DNA of 37,602 bases from contig JAZNDW010000004.1 of NCBI GenBank assembly GCA_045588245.1, positions 1-37,602 on the forward strand, written 5' to 3'. Positions within the stretch are counted from its first letter, which is position 1, and each line of letters starts with the position of its first letter. The notes beneath the pieces are model-generated. The model worked only from the letters and a program-made list of their open reading frames with translations. It searched no databases and had not been told where the DNA came from. Positions 31,341 to 37,602 of this stretch are shown here, in pieces. Both the position numbers and the translations under genes were made by a program. The stretch comes from DTU064 sp045588245. Lineage in GTDB: Bacteria > Bacillota > Clostridia > Oscillospirales > CAG-272.

Positions 31341-31372
31341 AAAAAAACGCCTGAAAAATCAGGCGTTTTTTT
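31341..31372. terminator. Terminator AACGCCTGA / TCAGGCGTT, right copy
   Basis: A 9-bp stem (31346-31354, 31359-31367) with AAAA loop, flanked by A- and T-runs. It terminates the pot operon on the minus strand. Confidence 0.92.
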
Positions 31373-31383
31373 ATATTGACTTA

Positions 31384-32610
31384 TTAATACCACTTTGCGC
31401 GGCGGCGCTTGATAATGCCGTTTGCGATTATCATTCCCGCGATCGCGACTGCAGTCGCAGCGGCGACAACGTAAACGTCAGCGGGAAGTCCTCCCGTGAT
31501 CTTCAGCTCCTCCCACAAAGAGGAAACGAGCGTCAGCGTTTCCGTGTCGAGGTTACGGTAACCGTTACGGTCAAGCTCGGCGGCAAAATCAAAGTCCTCA
31601 GGGTAAAGGATCTGCATTACCTCCTCGCCCATGTCCTCGATGTAGCCATCGTCTTCAAAAACGAGCGAGTTCGGCGATGCGTAATAAATATATTCTGCGT
31701 TCGCTATCGCAGGTTCGGGTGAAAGCATGAAGTTAATGAAGAGCGCGGCAATTTCGGGATTTCCGCTTCCCTTCGGGATACACATGGAATCAACGAAGAT
31801 GTTCGTGTTTTCCGGATAGAAGAATCCGAGGTCCTCGTTTATATCATACATCGTGAAGTAATCTCCCGCATAGTATGCGGCGACGGCGGCTTCGCCCGAC
31901 TCCATTTTGTTATAGATCTCGTCCATAACGTAGCTCTGAATAAGCGGCTTTTGCTCGAGTAGCAGGTCGAGCGCTTCGTGCCATGCGTCAGGATCGGTCG
32001 TGTTTACGCTGTGACCGAGCGAGTAAAGCGCCGTTGCAAATCCGTCACGCGAGTTATTGAACTGAAGTATTTTACCCGTATACTTCTCGTTCCACAAAAG
32101 CTCCCAGCCCGTGCAGTCAGCCTCATCAACCATCGTGGTGTTATATATAACACCGACTCTGCCGTAGGTGTAGGGGACAGAGTACGTATCTGTCGGATCG
32201 TAGTAAAGTCCGCGGAAATCCTCACCGATGTAGCCGTAATAGCATTCGGCGCCGTACTGTTCGCAGACCTCCTCTATGTTGACGGGCAACAAGAGATCCT
32301 CCGAGATCATACGCTCAATCATATAGTCGGACGGGATAACAACGTCATATTTTGACGTTCCGCTTGAGATCTTCGCGTACATATCCTCGTTTGAGGGGTA
32401 CGTCGTATAGTGGACCTTGATCTTGCGTCCCGTCAGCTCCTCGTAATATTCCTCAAACGCCGCGATGACGTCAAGAGAATCTTCGGAGCCGTCGGAGATG
32501 TATTCACCCCAGTTATAGACGAAGAGCTCGTCCTCTGCCGTCTCGGAGCAAGCGAAAAAACAAGGCAACGTGAAAAGGATAACACCGAATAAAATCAAAA
32601 ACTTTTTCAT
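31384..32610 (-). CDS. potD: Polyamine ABC transporter substrate-binding protein with a C-terminal membrane anchor
   Basis: 408 aa. N-terminal lipoprotein-type signal (cysteine in FFACSETAED, a weak lipobox). The mature domain matches PotD: 'LFVYNWGEYISDGSEDSLDVIAAFEEYY', 'VHYTTYPSNEDMYAKISSGTSKYDVVIPSDYMIERMISEDLLLPVN', 'GYRNLDTETLTLVSSLWEELK'. It binds spermidine or putrescine outside the cell. Unusually, the protein continues into a second transmembrane helix (about residues 380-400, 'VYVVAAATAVAIAGMIIANG') with a KRRRAKWY end, so it may be held at both ends. The ATG overlaps the permease stop (ATGA). Confidence 0.92.
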   Translation of the reverse strand: MKKFLILFGVILFTLPCFFACSETAEDELFVYNWGEYISDGSEDSLDVIAAFEEYYEELTGRKIKVHYTTYPSNEDMYAKISSGTSKYDVVIPSDYMIERMISEDLLLPVNIEEVCEQYGAECYYGYIGEDFRGLYYDPTDTYSVPYTYGRVGVIYNTTMVDEADCTGWELLWNEKYTGKILQFNNSRDGFATALYSLGHSVNTTDPDAWHEALDLLLEQKPLIQSYVMDEIYNKMESGEAAVAAYYAGDYFTMYDINEDLGFFYPENTNIFVDSMCIPKGSGNPEIAALFINFMLSPEPAIANAEYIYYASPNSLVFEDDGYIEDMGEEVMQILYPEDFDFAAELDRNGYRNLDTETLTLVSSLWEELKITGGLPADVYVVAAATAVAIAGMIIANGIIKRRRAKWY

Positions 32611-33470
32611 TCGTGTACCTCCCCTCTCTTGCGGCGAAGCTCACGGCGGCGGCGCTGTTCGGCGGCGGCAGATTTGCGTGCCGCACGTTCGTCCGCATTT
32701 TCGGTGAAGTTGACGACGATAAGCAGAATAAGCACCGCGGCAAAGATGAGCGTTGAAAGCGCGTAAATATCCGGCTTGACGCTCTTTTTGATCATCGAGT
32801 AGATGTGTATCGTCAAGGTCTGATAGCTTGAACCCGACGTAAAATTACTGATAACAAAATCGTCAAACGACAGCGTGAATGCCATGATAAAGCCCGTTAT
32901 GATGCCGGGCATCATAAACGGCAGCTCCACCTTCATAAACGACTGAAGCGGTGTGCATCCGAGGTCGAGCGCCGCCTCCGGAATATTCTTGTCCATCTGC
33001 TTGATCTTCGGCAGAACGGATAGGATAACGTACGGCAGGTTGAAGGTTATGTGGGCGATCAGAAGCGTCCAGAAGGAAAGATACGAATCAAGACCGAGGA
33101 TCGTTCCGACGAAAACGAACAGGAGCATCAGGGAGATACCCGTTACGATGTCGGGGTTCATCATCGGTATGTTTGTGACGGACATAACTGTCGTGCGGAG
33201 CCAGCGGCGGCGCATACGCGCGATGCCGACGGCGGCGAGCGTGCCGATGACGGTCGAGATCACAGCGGAAAGAATTGAGAGAACGAGAGTGTTTTTCAGT
33301 GCCTCAAGGGTTGCCTCGTCGCGGAACAGTTCACGGTACCATTTGAGCGAAAAGCCCATAAACTCCGTCGTCGATTCTCCCGAATTGAAGGAGATGAGGA
33401 TCATGACGAATATCGGAGCGTAAAGAAAAATAAATACGAGTGAAAGATATACCTTTGAGATCGTTTTCAT
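32607..33470 (-). CDS. potC: Polyamine ABC transporter permease PotC
   Basis: 287 aa from ATG 33470, which overlaps the potB stop (ATGA) and has GGAAGG upstream; the ORF runs further upstream, but that part lies inside potB. Six membrane segments, with the binding-protein-dependent transport motif EAALDLGCTPLQSFMKVELPF (about residues 183-203), the EAA loop that contacts the ATPase. Its C-terminal tail is unusually rich in Arg, Lys and Glu ('DERAARKSAAAEQRRRRELRRKRGE'). Confidence 0.93.
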   Translation of the reverse strand: MKTISKVYLSLVFIFLYAPIFVMILISFNSGESTTEFMGFSLKWYRELFRDEATLEALKNTLVLSILSAVISTVIGTLAAVGIARMRRRWLRTTVMSVTNIPMMNPDIVTGISLMLLFVFVGTILGLDSYLSFWTLLIAHITFNLPYVILSVLPKIKQMDKNIPEAALDLGCTPLQSFMKVELPFMMPGIITGFIMAFTLSFDDFVISNFTSGSSYQTLTIHIYSMIKKSVKPDIYALSTLIFAAVLILLIVVNFTENADERAARKSAAAEQRRRRELRRKRGEVHE

Positions 33471-34303
33471 ATCATCGGCCTTCCTTTCGTATCCTCGGAA
33501 TCCGTATAGCGGTTCATTATCGCCATTGAGATAAGGATGAGTACCATCAGAATGAGCGACAGGCACGCGCCGAAGTGATAGTTGATGGCAGTTCCGGTGA
33601 AATAGCTTTCAATCGTGTCACCGATGAGCTGGAACGTACCGCCGCCGAGCTTCTGCGAAATATAGAAGGTCGAGATGGACGGAACGAACACCATTGTGAC
33701 ACCCGAAACGACACCGGAAAGCGACATCGGCATTATAACCTTCGTCAGAACTCGGAAGGGGTTACAGCCGAGGTCAGCGGATGCTTCAAGCAGGCGCGTA
33801 TCGATGCCTGCCATAACGGAATAGATCGGCAGGATCATATACGGCAGATAGCAAAACACCATACCGACGATGACGGCACCGGGTGTGTTTATCATGTGAA
33901 CAGGATCAATACCGATCGAATTAAGAAACGAATTGATAACGCCCGTATCCTCAAGTATCGTCATCCATGAATACGTCGTGATAAGGAAGTTCATCCAAAG
34001 CGGCACCATGATAAGAAGCATCGCGATCTTTTGCGTTTTCGCGCGCAGACGCGAGAAAAAGTACGCCGTCGGATACGCGATCACAAGGCATATAACGGTC
34101 GCAATAAGCGCGAGGCAGACCGAGTTAAGCAGTATAAGCAGGTAATTGCCGTTCCAGAGGCGCTGCACGTTTTCAAACGTGAAGTTGCCGTCAAGATCGG
34201 TAAAAGAATAATATACGGCGAAAATAAGCGGCGCAATTATAAAGAGGACGCTCCATACGATGTGCGGCGCCGCTGCCGCTCTTTCGATAAAGCTTCGTTT
34301 CAC
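33467..34303 (-). CDS. potB: Polyamine ABC transporter permease PotB
   Basis: 278 aa with six membrane segments. The EAA loop is 'LLEASADLGCNPFRVLTKVIMPMS' (about residues 175-198). The N-terminus 'PHIVWSVLFIIAPLIFAVYYSFTD' is typical of PotB. With PotC it forms the membrane channel. The ATG overlaps the potA stop (ATGA), so all four genes of the operon are coupled by 4-bp overlaps. Confidence 0.93.
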   Translation of the reverse strand: MKRSFIERAAAAPHIVWSVLFIIAPLIFAVYYSFTDLDGNFTFENVQRLWNGNYLLILLNSVCLALIATVICLVIAYPTAYFFSRLRAKTQKIAMLLIMVPLWMNFLITTYSWMTILEDTGVINSFLNSIGIDPVHMINTPGAVIVGMVFCYLPYMILPIYSVMAGIDTRLLEASADLGCNPFRVLTKVIMPMSLSGVVSGVTMVFVPSISTFYISQKLGGGTFQLIGDTIESYFTGTAINYHFGACLSLILMVLILISMAIMNRYTDSEDTKGRPMI

Positions 34304-35424
34304 TGCTCTTCCTCCTCGATGTTCTCGGAGAGCAGCTCAAGCTCGTCGCTGAACGATGAATAATCTCCGAACATATTTGAATACTCGGATTTTTTCATGA
34401 TGTGGATTGCATCGGGTTCAATGTAGATACCGATCTCGGCATCGGGTGCAACGTAATCCGTCGTCTGTATCATCCATTTGAAGCCCGAAATATCAACGAT
34501 GACTTCGTAATGCACGCCCTTGAAGGTGACGGAGGTAACATTACCTGTGAGCATACCCTTTTCGGTCGATACGACGTCAACGTCCTCGGGACGGATAACG
34601 ACGTCAACAGGCTCGTTTTTGTCAAAGCCCGCGTCGACGCAGTCGAAGGTGTGACCCGCAAGGCGCACCTTATAGTCGGCAAGCATAATTCCGTCAACGA
34701 TATTCGATTCGCCGATGAAGTCTGCAACGTAAGCGTTAACAGGCTCGTTATATATATCTGTGGGAGTACCGATCTGGATGATGGCGCCGGCGTTCATAAC
34801 GACGACGGTATCCGACATGGATAAAGCCTCCTCCTGATCGTGGGTAACGAAAATAAACGTGATTCCCGTCTTCTTCTGTATGCTCTTCAGTTCATTCTGC
34901 ATATCCTTACGCAGCTTTAAGTCGAGCGCGGCGAGCGGCTCATCAAGAAGAAGGACGCGAGGCTTATTTATAAGCGCACGTGCGATGGCAACGCGCTGCT
35001 GCTGACCGCCCGAGAGGGTCGTCACGTGGCGGCGCTCAAAACCGCGAAGGTTCACAAGCTCAAGCATCTCGCGGACGCGCTCCGCGATCTCGGCGTCGCT
35101 TACCTTGGCAACTCTTAAACCAAACGCGATATTTTCATAAACATTCAAATGAGGGAACAGAGCGTATCTCTGGAATACGGTATTGATACGGCGCTTATAC
35201 GGAGGGGTGTCCGTGATTTTTTCGCCGTCAAAATACACTTCGCCCTCGTCCGGCGTTTCAAAGCCGCCGATTATGCGAAGCGTTGTAGTTTTACCGCAAC
35301 CGGACGGTCCGAGAAGCGTAATAAACTCGTTATCGTATATATCAAGGTTGATATTGTCAAGCACTGTCTCACCGTCGAAAGATTTGGTGATACCCTTCAA
35401 TTCAATGATCTTTTTTTCGTTCAT
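34300..35424 (-). CDS. potA: Polyamine ABC transporter ATP-binding protein
   Basis: 374 aa. The N-terminal ATPase domain has Walker A GPSGCGKTT, signature LSGGQQQR, Walker B VLLLDEPLAALD and switch histidine in VTHDQEEA. The C-terminal part (about 240-374) is the regulatory TOBE-type beta domain ('VVIRPEDVDVV'). It powers uptake through PotBC. It is first in the operon, with AGGTAAG before the ATG. Confidence 0.95.
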   Translation of the reverse strand: MNEKKIIELKGITKSFDGETVLDNINLDIYDNEFITLLGPSGCGKTTTLRIIGGFETPDEGEVYFDGEKITDTPPYKRRINTVFQRYALFPHLNVYENIAFGLRVAKVSDAEIAERVREMLELVNLRGFERRHVTTLSGGQQQRVAIARALINKPRVLLLDEPLAALDLKLRKDMQNELKSIQKKTGITFIFVTHDQEEALSMSDTVVVMNAGAIIQIGTPTDIYNEPVNAYVADFIGESNIVDGIMLADYKVRLAGHTFDCVDAGFDKNEPVDVVIRPEDVDVVSTEKGMLTGNVTSVTFKGVHYEVIVDISGFKWMIQTTDYVAPDAEIGIYIEPDAIHIMKKSEYSNMFGDYSSFSDELELLSENIEEEEQ

Positions 35425-35590
35425 TTCTTACCTATATTACCCGTCATTTCTTTCATCCGATTGCCCGGACGAAAACTCCCCTTTCGTTTTTGTGGTCCAT
35501 GACGTAAAAAAATCCCCCCCTTGACAAAAGCCGCACGCAATTCCCTTACAGCAGCCCGTGTCCGGGCGGGTTTTTTATTCATTTTTCTAC
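35425..35590 (-). promoter_or_regulatory. Structured leader of the pot operon
   Basis: About 166 nt of leader. GCCCGGAC near the 5' end (35560-35567 on the plus map) is exactly complementary to GTCCGGGC near the 3' end (35463-35470), but the first also forms a local hairpin with a neighbouring CGGGC (35554-35567). A third hairpin (ACGAAA/TTTCGT, 35469-35487) overlaps the 3' partner, and a G7-A-T7 tract lies at 35506-35520. Alternative pairings of this kind are typical of cis-acting RNA switches. No known riboswitch class was recognised. Confidence 0.45.
35453..35500 (-). CDS. Possible 15-residue upstream ORF, MDHKNERGVFVRAIG
   Basis: ATG at 35500, TGA at 35453, 28 nt before potA. An upstream AAGGGGGGG could act as ribosome site, though the 13-nt spacing is long. 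It covers the ACGAAA hairpin and the 3' complementary segment of the leader, so its translation would influence leader folding. Known upstream ORFs that sense polyamines exist in other systems; the link here is inference. Confidence 0.3.
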   Translation of the reverse strand: MDHKNERGVFVRAIG

Positions 35591-35596
35591 GACATC

Positions 35597-35625
35597 ATTT
35601 TAGCAGATAGCAACCCTTTATGCAA
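35597..35625 (-). promoter_or_regulatory. pot operon promoter
   Basis: On the minus strand, TTGCAT (35620-35625), a 17-bp spacer and TAAAAT (35597-35602). Transcription would start near 35590. Confidence 0.6.
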
Positions 35626-35679
35626 TACTTTTATGAAATTTGTCGAAGTTTTTTAATCAAAACCGCACGTTTATATTCA

Positions 35680-36168
35680 TCAGTCGCCGCCGACATCGGC
35701 AATTCGTTCCGCAAAAACCGTCATAACGGCAACGAGTAGCGGTAAGCTGCCCTCTCCGCACAAATTCAAAACGATCGCCGCGCACCACATCACATAAAGT
35801 GCGCCCTCGCGTACGACACCTCTAACCGTTTCCGCCGTGTTCGGCGAGCGTATCATAAGCGACAGAGCGGCACTTACAATCCCGTCGCCGTCCGAGCCGC
35901 GTATGGGAAAAAGATTGAACACTGCCGCACCGACACTGTAGCTTTGAAAAAGTGAGCCTGTGTATGGCATTACCGCTGTGAGCAGATTGAAGATCACCCC
36001 GCCCGAGCAAATGAGGATCTCTCGTCCGTACGAGATCCTCTCACCTCCCGCAAAGCGGATGCGTACTCCGCCGCCGCGGACACGCACGGCGGATACGTCA
36101 ACACCGCACAATAACGCAATTATGACGTGCCCCGATTCATGGATCAGTATAACACAAAGAAGCGTCAA
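35680..36168 (-). CDS. Minimal M50-type (site-2-protease-like) intramembrane metallopeptidase
   Basis: 162 aa. The zinc motif HESGH (HExxH, about residues 10-14) lies in the first membrane helix. The second motif, FNLFPIRGSDGDG (about 83-95), provides the conserved N-x-x-P and D-G of the family. Four or so hydrophobic segments. It resembles a reduced SpoIVFB without extra domains; the family usually has 200 or more residues. The start is unclear: TTG 36168 is used here, but an in-frame CTG at 36180 lies closer to a GGAGGAGGAAGA tract. It follows its neighbour by about 8 bp and may process a membrane-anchored regulator. Confidence 0.75.
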   Translation of the reverse strand: MTLLCVILIHESGHVIIALLCGVDVSAVRVRGGGVRIRFAGGERISYGREILICSGGVIFNLLTAVMPYTGSLFQSYSVGAAVFNLFPIRGSDGDGIVSAALSLMIRSPNTAETVRGVVREGALYVMWCAAIVLNLCGEGSLPLLVAVMTVFAERIADVGGD

Positions 36169-36176
36169 CAGATCTT

Positions 36177-36587
36177 TCAGTCTTCCTCCTCCCCGTATTT
36201 TTCGCTCATGTATTCATCAATATACGCCATTGCAAGTTCCGCGATCCGAGAATCCGACTCTGCATCGGATACACTGACTTGATCCGACTCGGAGATATAC
36301 TCCTCCTCCGACAAAACGCCGCCCGAGATCACTGGAAAGGCATCGCCGTAGCCACTGTCAAATACGGATGAGCTCGGCGGCAAGCCGACATCATCGGCAG
36401 ATATGATGCCGCCTGCCACGTACGATGCCGCTACGGCGAGCATCATCGCAAGCGCCATTATTATTTTGCCGTCGCCGCGCCGTTTTGCGCCTTCTTTTTT
36501 CTCAGCTCGCTTTCTCTCAGCTTCGGGGACGTATCCGCACCATTCAAGCCCTGCCGTCAGCTCGCCGTATTTCCATGAATATTCCAT
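36177..36587 (-). CDS. Single-pass membrane protein, possible partner of the M50 protease
   Basis: 136 aa from ATG 36587, with GAGGT 6 nt upstream. A short N-terminal cytoplasmic part with many basic residues (ERKRAEKKEGAKRRGDGK) precedes one membrane helix (about residues 43-63) and an acidic outside tail of about 70 residues. The arrangement ahead of an M50 protease recalls SpoIVFA-SpoIVFB or anti-sigma-factor pairs, but no LytM or anti-sigma domain can be seen. It could be a regulator or substrate of the protease. No family recognised. Confidence 0.6.
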   Translation of the reverse strand: MEYSWKYGELTAGLEWCGYVPEAERKRAEKKEGAKRRGDGKIIMALAMMLAVAASYVAGGIISADDVGLPPSSSVFDSGYGDAFPVISGGVLSEEEYISESDQVSVSDAESDSRIAELAMAYIDEYMSEKYGEEED

Positions 36588-36651
36588 ACTTAAACCTCGC
36601 ATACATTATTGATAATATATCGATATGAATTCCCCCATGAGATTATGACGC

Positions 36652-36681
36652 AAAAAGACACCGCGTGTGCGGTGTCTTTTT
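36652..36681. terminator. Terminator after the PQTG protein gene
   Basis: AAAAAGACACCGC and GCGGTGTCTTTTT form a 13-bp stem with a GTGT loop. It terminates the minus-strand gene that stops at 36759. Confidence 0.9.
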
Positions 36682-36758
36682 CGGTTTTTTATTTAAAAAT
36701 GCATCATATACGGCGGACTTTATTCAATCGTAATACGACTTCTTCGTTATAAATTCCG

Positions 36759-37517
36759 TTATCTCCTCTTCTTGCCTACTGCAACAACAGCTGCGGCGGA
36801 GACGGCGGCAACGGCGACGTAAATGGCGGTGGTGAAACCGGTCTGGGGGGCGGTAAGCACCTTCACGTCTTCAACACCTCCAAGACTATTTGCCTTCATC
36901 AGATCAATATAATCGCCACCTGCGATCTGCCATTTGCCGTTTTCATATTTGAGGTTAACACTTGTGCGAAGATCATATTCCTCGTCGAGTTCGTAATAAA
37001 CCTTTCGATAAGTAAAGTGTGCTACAACCTCGTCTCTTGAAACCTCGTCGAACGTTATTCTTAAATCTCCGTCAAACCCGGGGACATTCGCATCGTCACT
37101 GCTGAATGCACCTGAGCCTTCTACAACAGAAAATGACGGATCTATACGTGCTTCAACCACCACATAAAATTTATCATTATGTTTTACGGCATCATTCAGC
37201 AGGAATAGCATATCTTCTGCCACATCGTCCGTATAGAGAGACTTCGATTTTTCGAGCCAATATGAATAATAGGGGCTTTCTTTTCGCGTTGCTGCGGTAC
37301 TCTTCAATTCATCTTTATCCTTGCGGCAAAGAACAACGTCTATCGACTCATCGCCTATCCTCCACCCATATAGGTTCAAAAACATTTCATAGGAATCAAA
37401 AATCAGTTTTTCTGCTTCATCAATTGTCGGTGCAGGCACTTCTGCCGCCGCCACGGGCGTGACGAGAGTGAGTGAGAGCATCAATATCAGAGTGGCAAGT
37501 GTGAGTAATTTTTTCAT
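36759..37517 (-). CDS. Wall-anchored IseA-like protein with PQTG sorting signal (paralogue of 61-864)
   Basis: 252 aa from ATG 37517 (AAGGAG upstream); an ORF extension into the promoter region is not credible. Signal peptide ends at VTPVAAA. The body ('LYTDDVAEDMLFLLNDAVKHNDKFYVVVEARI', closing 'LKYENGKWQIAGGDYI') has the same layout as the left-end protein and resembles IseA-type domains. The C-terminus has TAPQTGF, a hydrophobic helix and KKRR. It probably faces outward on peptidoglycan. No peptidase gene lies next to it within the window; the upstream gene is cut off by the window edge. Confidence 0.7.
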   Translation of the reverse strand: MKKLLTLATLILMLSLTLVTPVAAAEVPAPTIDEAEKLIFDSYEMFLNLYGWRIGDESIDVVLCRKDKDELKSTAATRKESPYYSYWLEKSKSLYTDDVAEDMLFLLNDAVKHNDKFYVVVEARIDPSFSVVEGSGAFSSDDANVPGFDGDLRITFDEVSRDEVVAHFTYRKVYYELDEEYDLRTSVNLKYENGKWQIAGGDYIDLMKANSLGGVEDVKVLTAPQTGFTTAIYVAVAAVSAAAVVAVGKKRR

Positions 37518-37572
37518 AGGTTTTCTCCTTTCGTTTTTGGGAATGGGACGGGGCGCCCTTGACGTCGCCTCT

Positions 37573-37602
37573 ACTATATATGTCGCTTTTTTTGTCAAAA
37601 TC
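37573..37602 (-). promoter_or_regulatory. Conserved promoter-like element, copy 2
   Basis: Same sequence as 3589-3617 with one extra base in the homopolymer. It lies about 56 bp before the ATG of the PQTG gene. TTGACA is at 37593-37598. Confidence 0.55.

Noticed and set aside
35521..35555. Plus-strand promoter starting TTGACA at 35521
   Set aside because: No acceptable -10 box at the right distance and no plus-strand gene follows.
1..37602. CRISPR arrays, tRNA or rRNA genes
   Set aside because: No regularly spaced direct repeats of the required kind and no recognisable tRNA or rRNA sequence were seen; a dedicated scan was not possible.

Overview
The window looks like chromosomal DNA of an uncultured, probably gut-associated member of the Bacillota (class Clostridia). 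The grounds are strong Shine-Dalgarno sites with some TTG and GTG starts, TTGACA-N17-TATAAT type promoters, a Firmicutes-type LexA box (GAAC-N4-GTTC), a Fur box of the Bacillus 7-1-7 type, surface proteins with ETEAP linkers, and PQTG-type C-terminal sorting signals. No rRNA, tRNA or CRISPR array was seen. No sequence search was possible, so family names rest on motifs and on remembered family architecture.

Layout. Positions 1-4500 (minus strand) hold a secreted multidomain protein ending in a C39-like cysteine peptidase domain, followed 3 nt later by a wall-anchored protein resembling the IseA endopeptidase inhibitors, plus an unrelated membrane protein. Positions 4600-9800 hold an acyl carrier protein gene and a surface glycan-type locus: a beta-helix protein and a small lamin-G-like protein that share an almost identical C-terminal anchor, on either side of a divergent AraC regulator. 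Positions 9800-11400 hold a metallo-beta-lactamase-fold hydrolase and endonuclease IV.

Positions 11537-22744 (plus strand) are a compact phage-like island: LexA-box-flanked promoter, Zn-ribbon protein, ArpU-like late regulator, small and large terminase, portal, GP20-type scaffold, major capsid protein, connector, tail terminator, tail sheath, a LysM-less XkdP-like protein, an XkdQ-like hub, then XkdR-, XkdS-, XkdT- and XkdU-like baseplate proteins and a strong terminator. All genes are open and tightly packed. The tail tube, its chaperone and the tape measure are missing from where they normally lie (between sheath and XkdP), and there is no integrase, repressor, minor head protein, tail fibre, holin or endolysin. 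This is the main unusual system in the window.

The minus-strand right half (22.7-37.6 kb) is mainly chromosomal. It contains a UPF0210/ACT pair; a Fur-family regulator heading an operon for zinc-type ABC uptake (A, C, B) with comEC as last gene; an XRE regulator interrupted by an in-frame amber codon; a complete potABCD polyamine importer with a structured leader and a possible upstream ORF; a very small M50 protease with a membrane-anchored partner; and a second PQTG-anchored protein paralogous to the one at the left end.

How the genes may work together. The two ends carry related surface proteins that share a 29-30 bp upstream element, which suggests co-regulation. The phage-like island is probably induced by DNA damage. 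The zinc operon ties a DNA-uptake channel to metal limitation.
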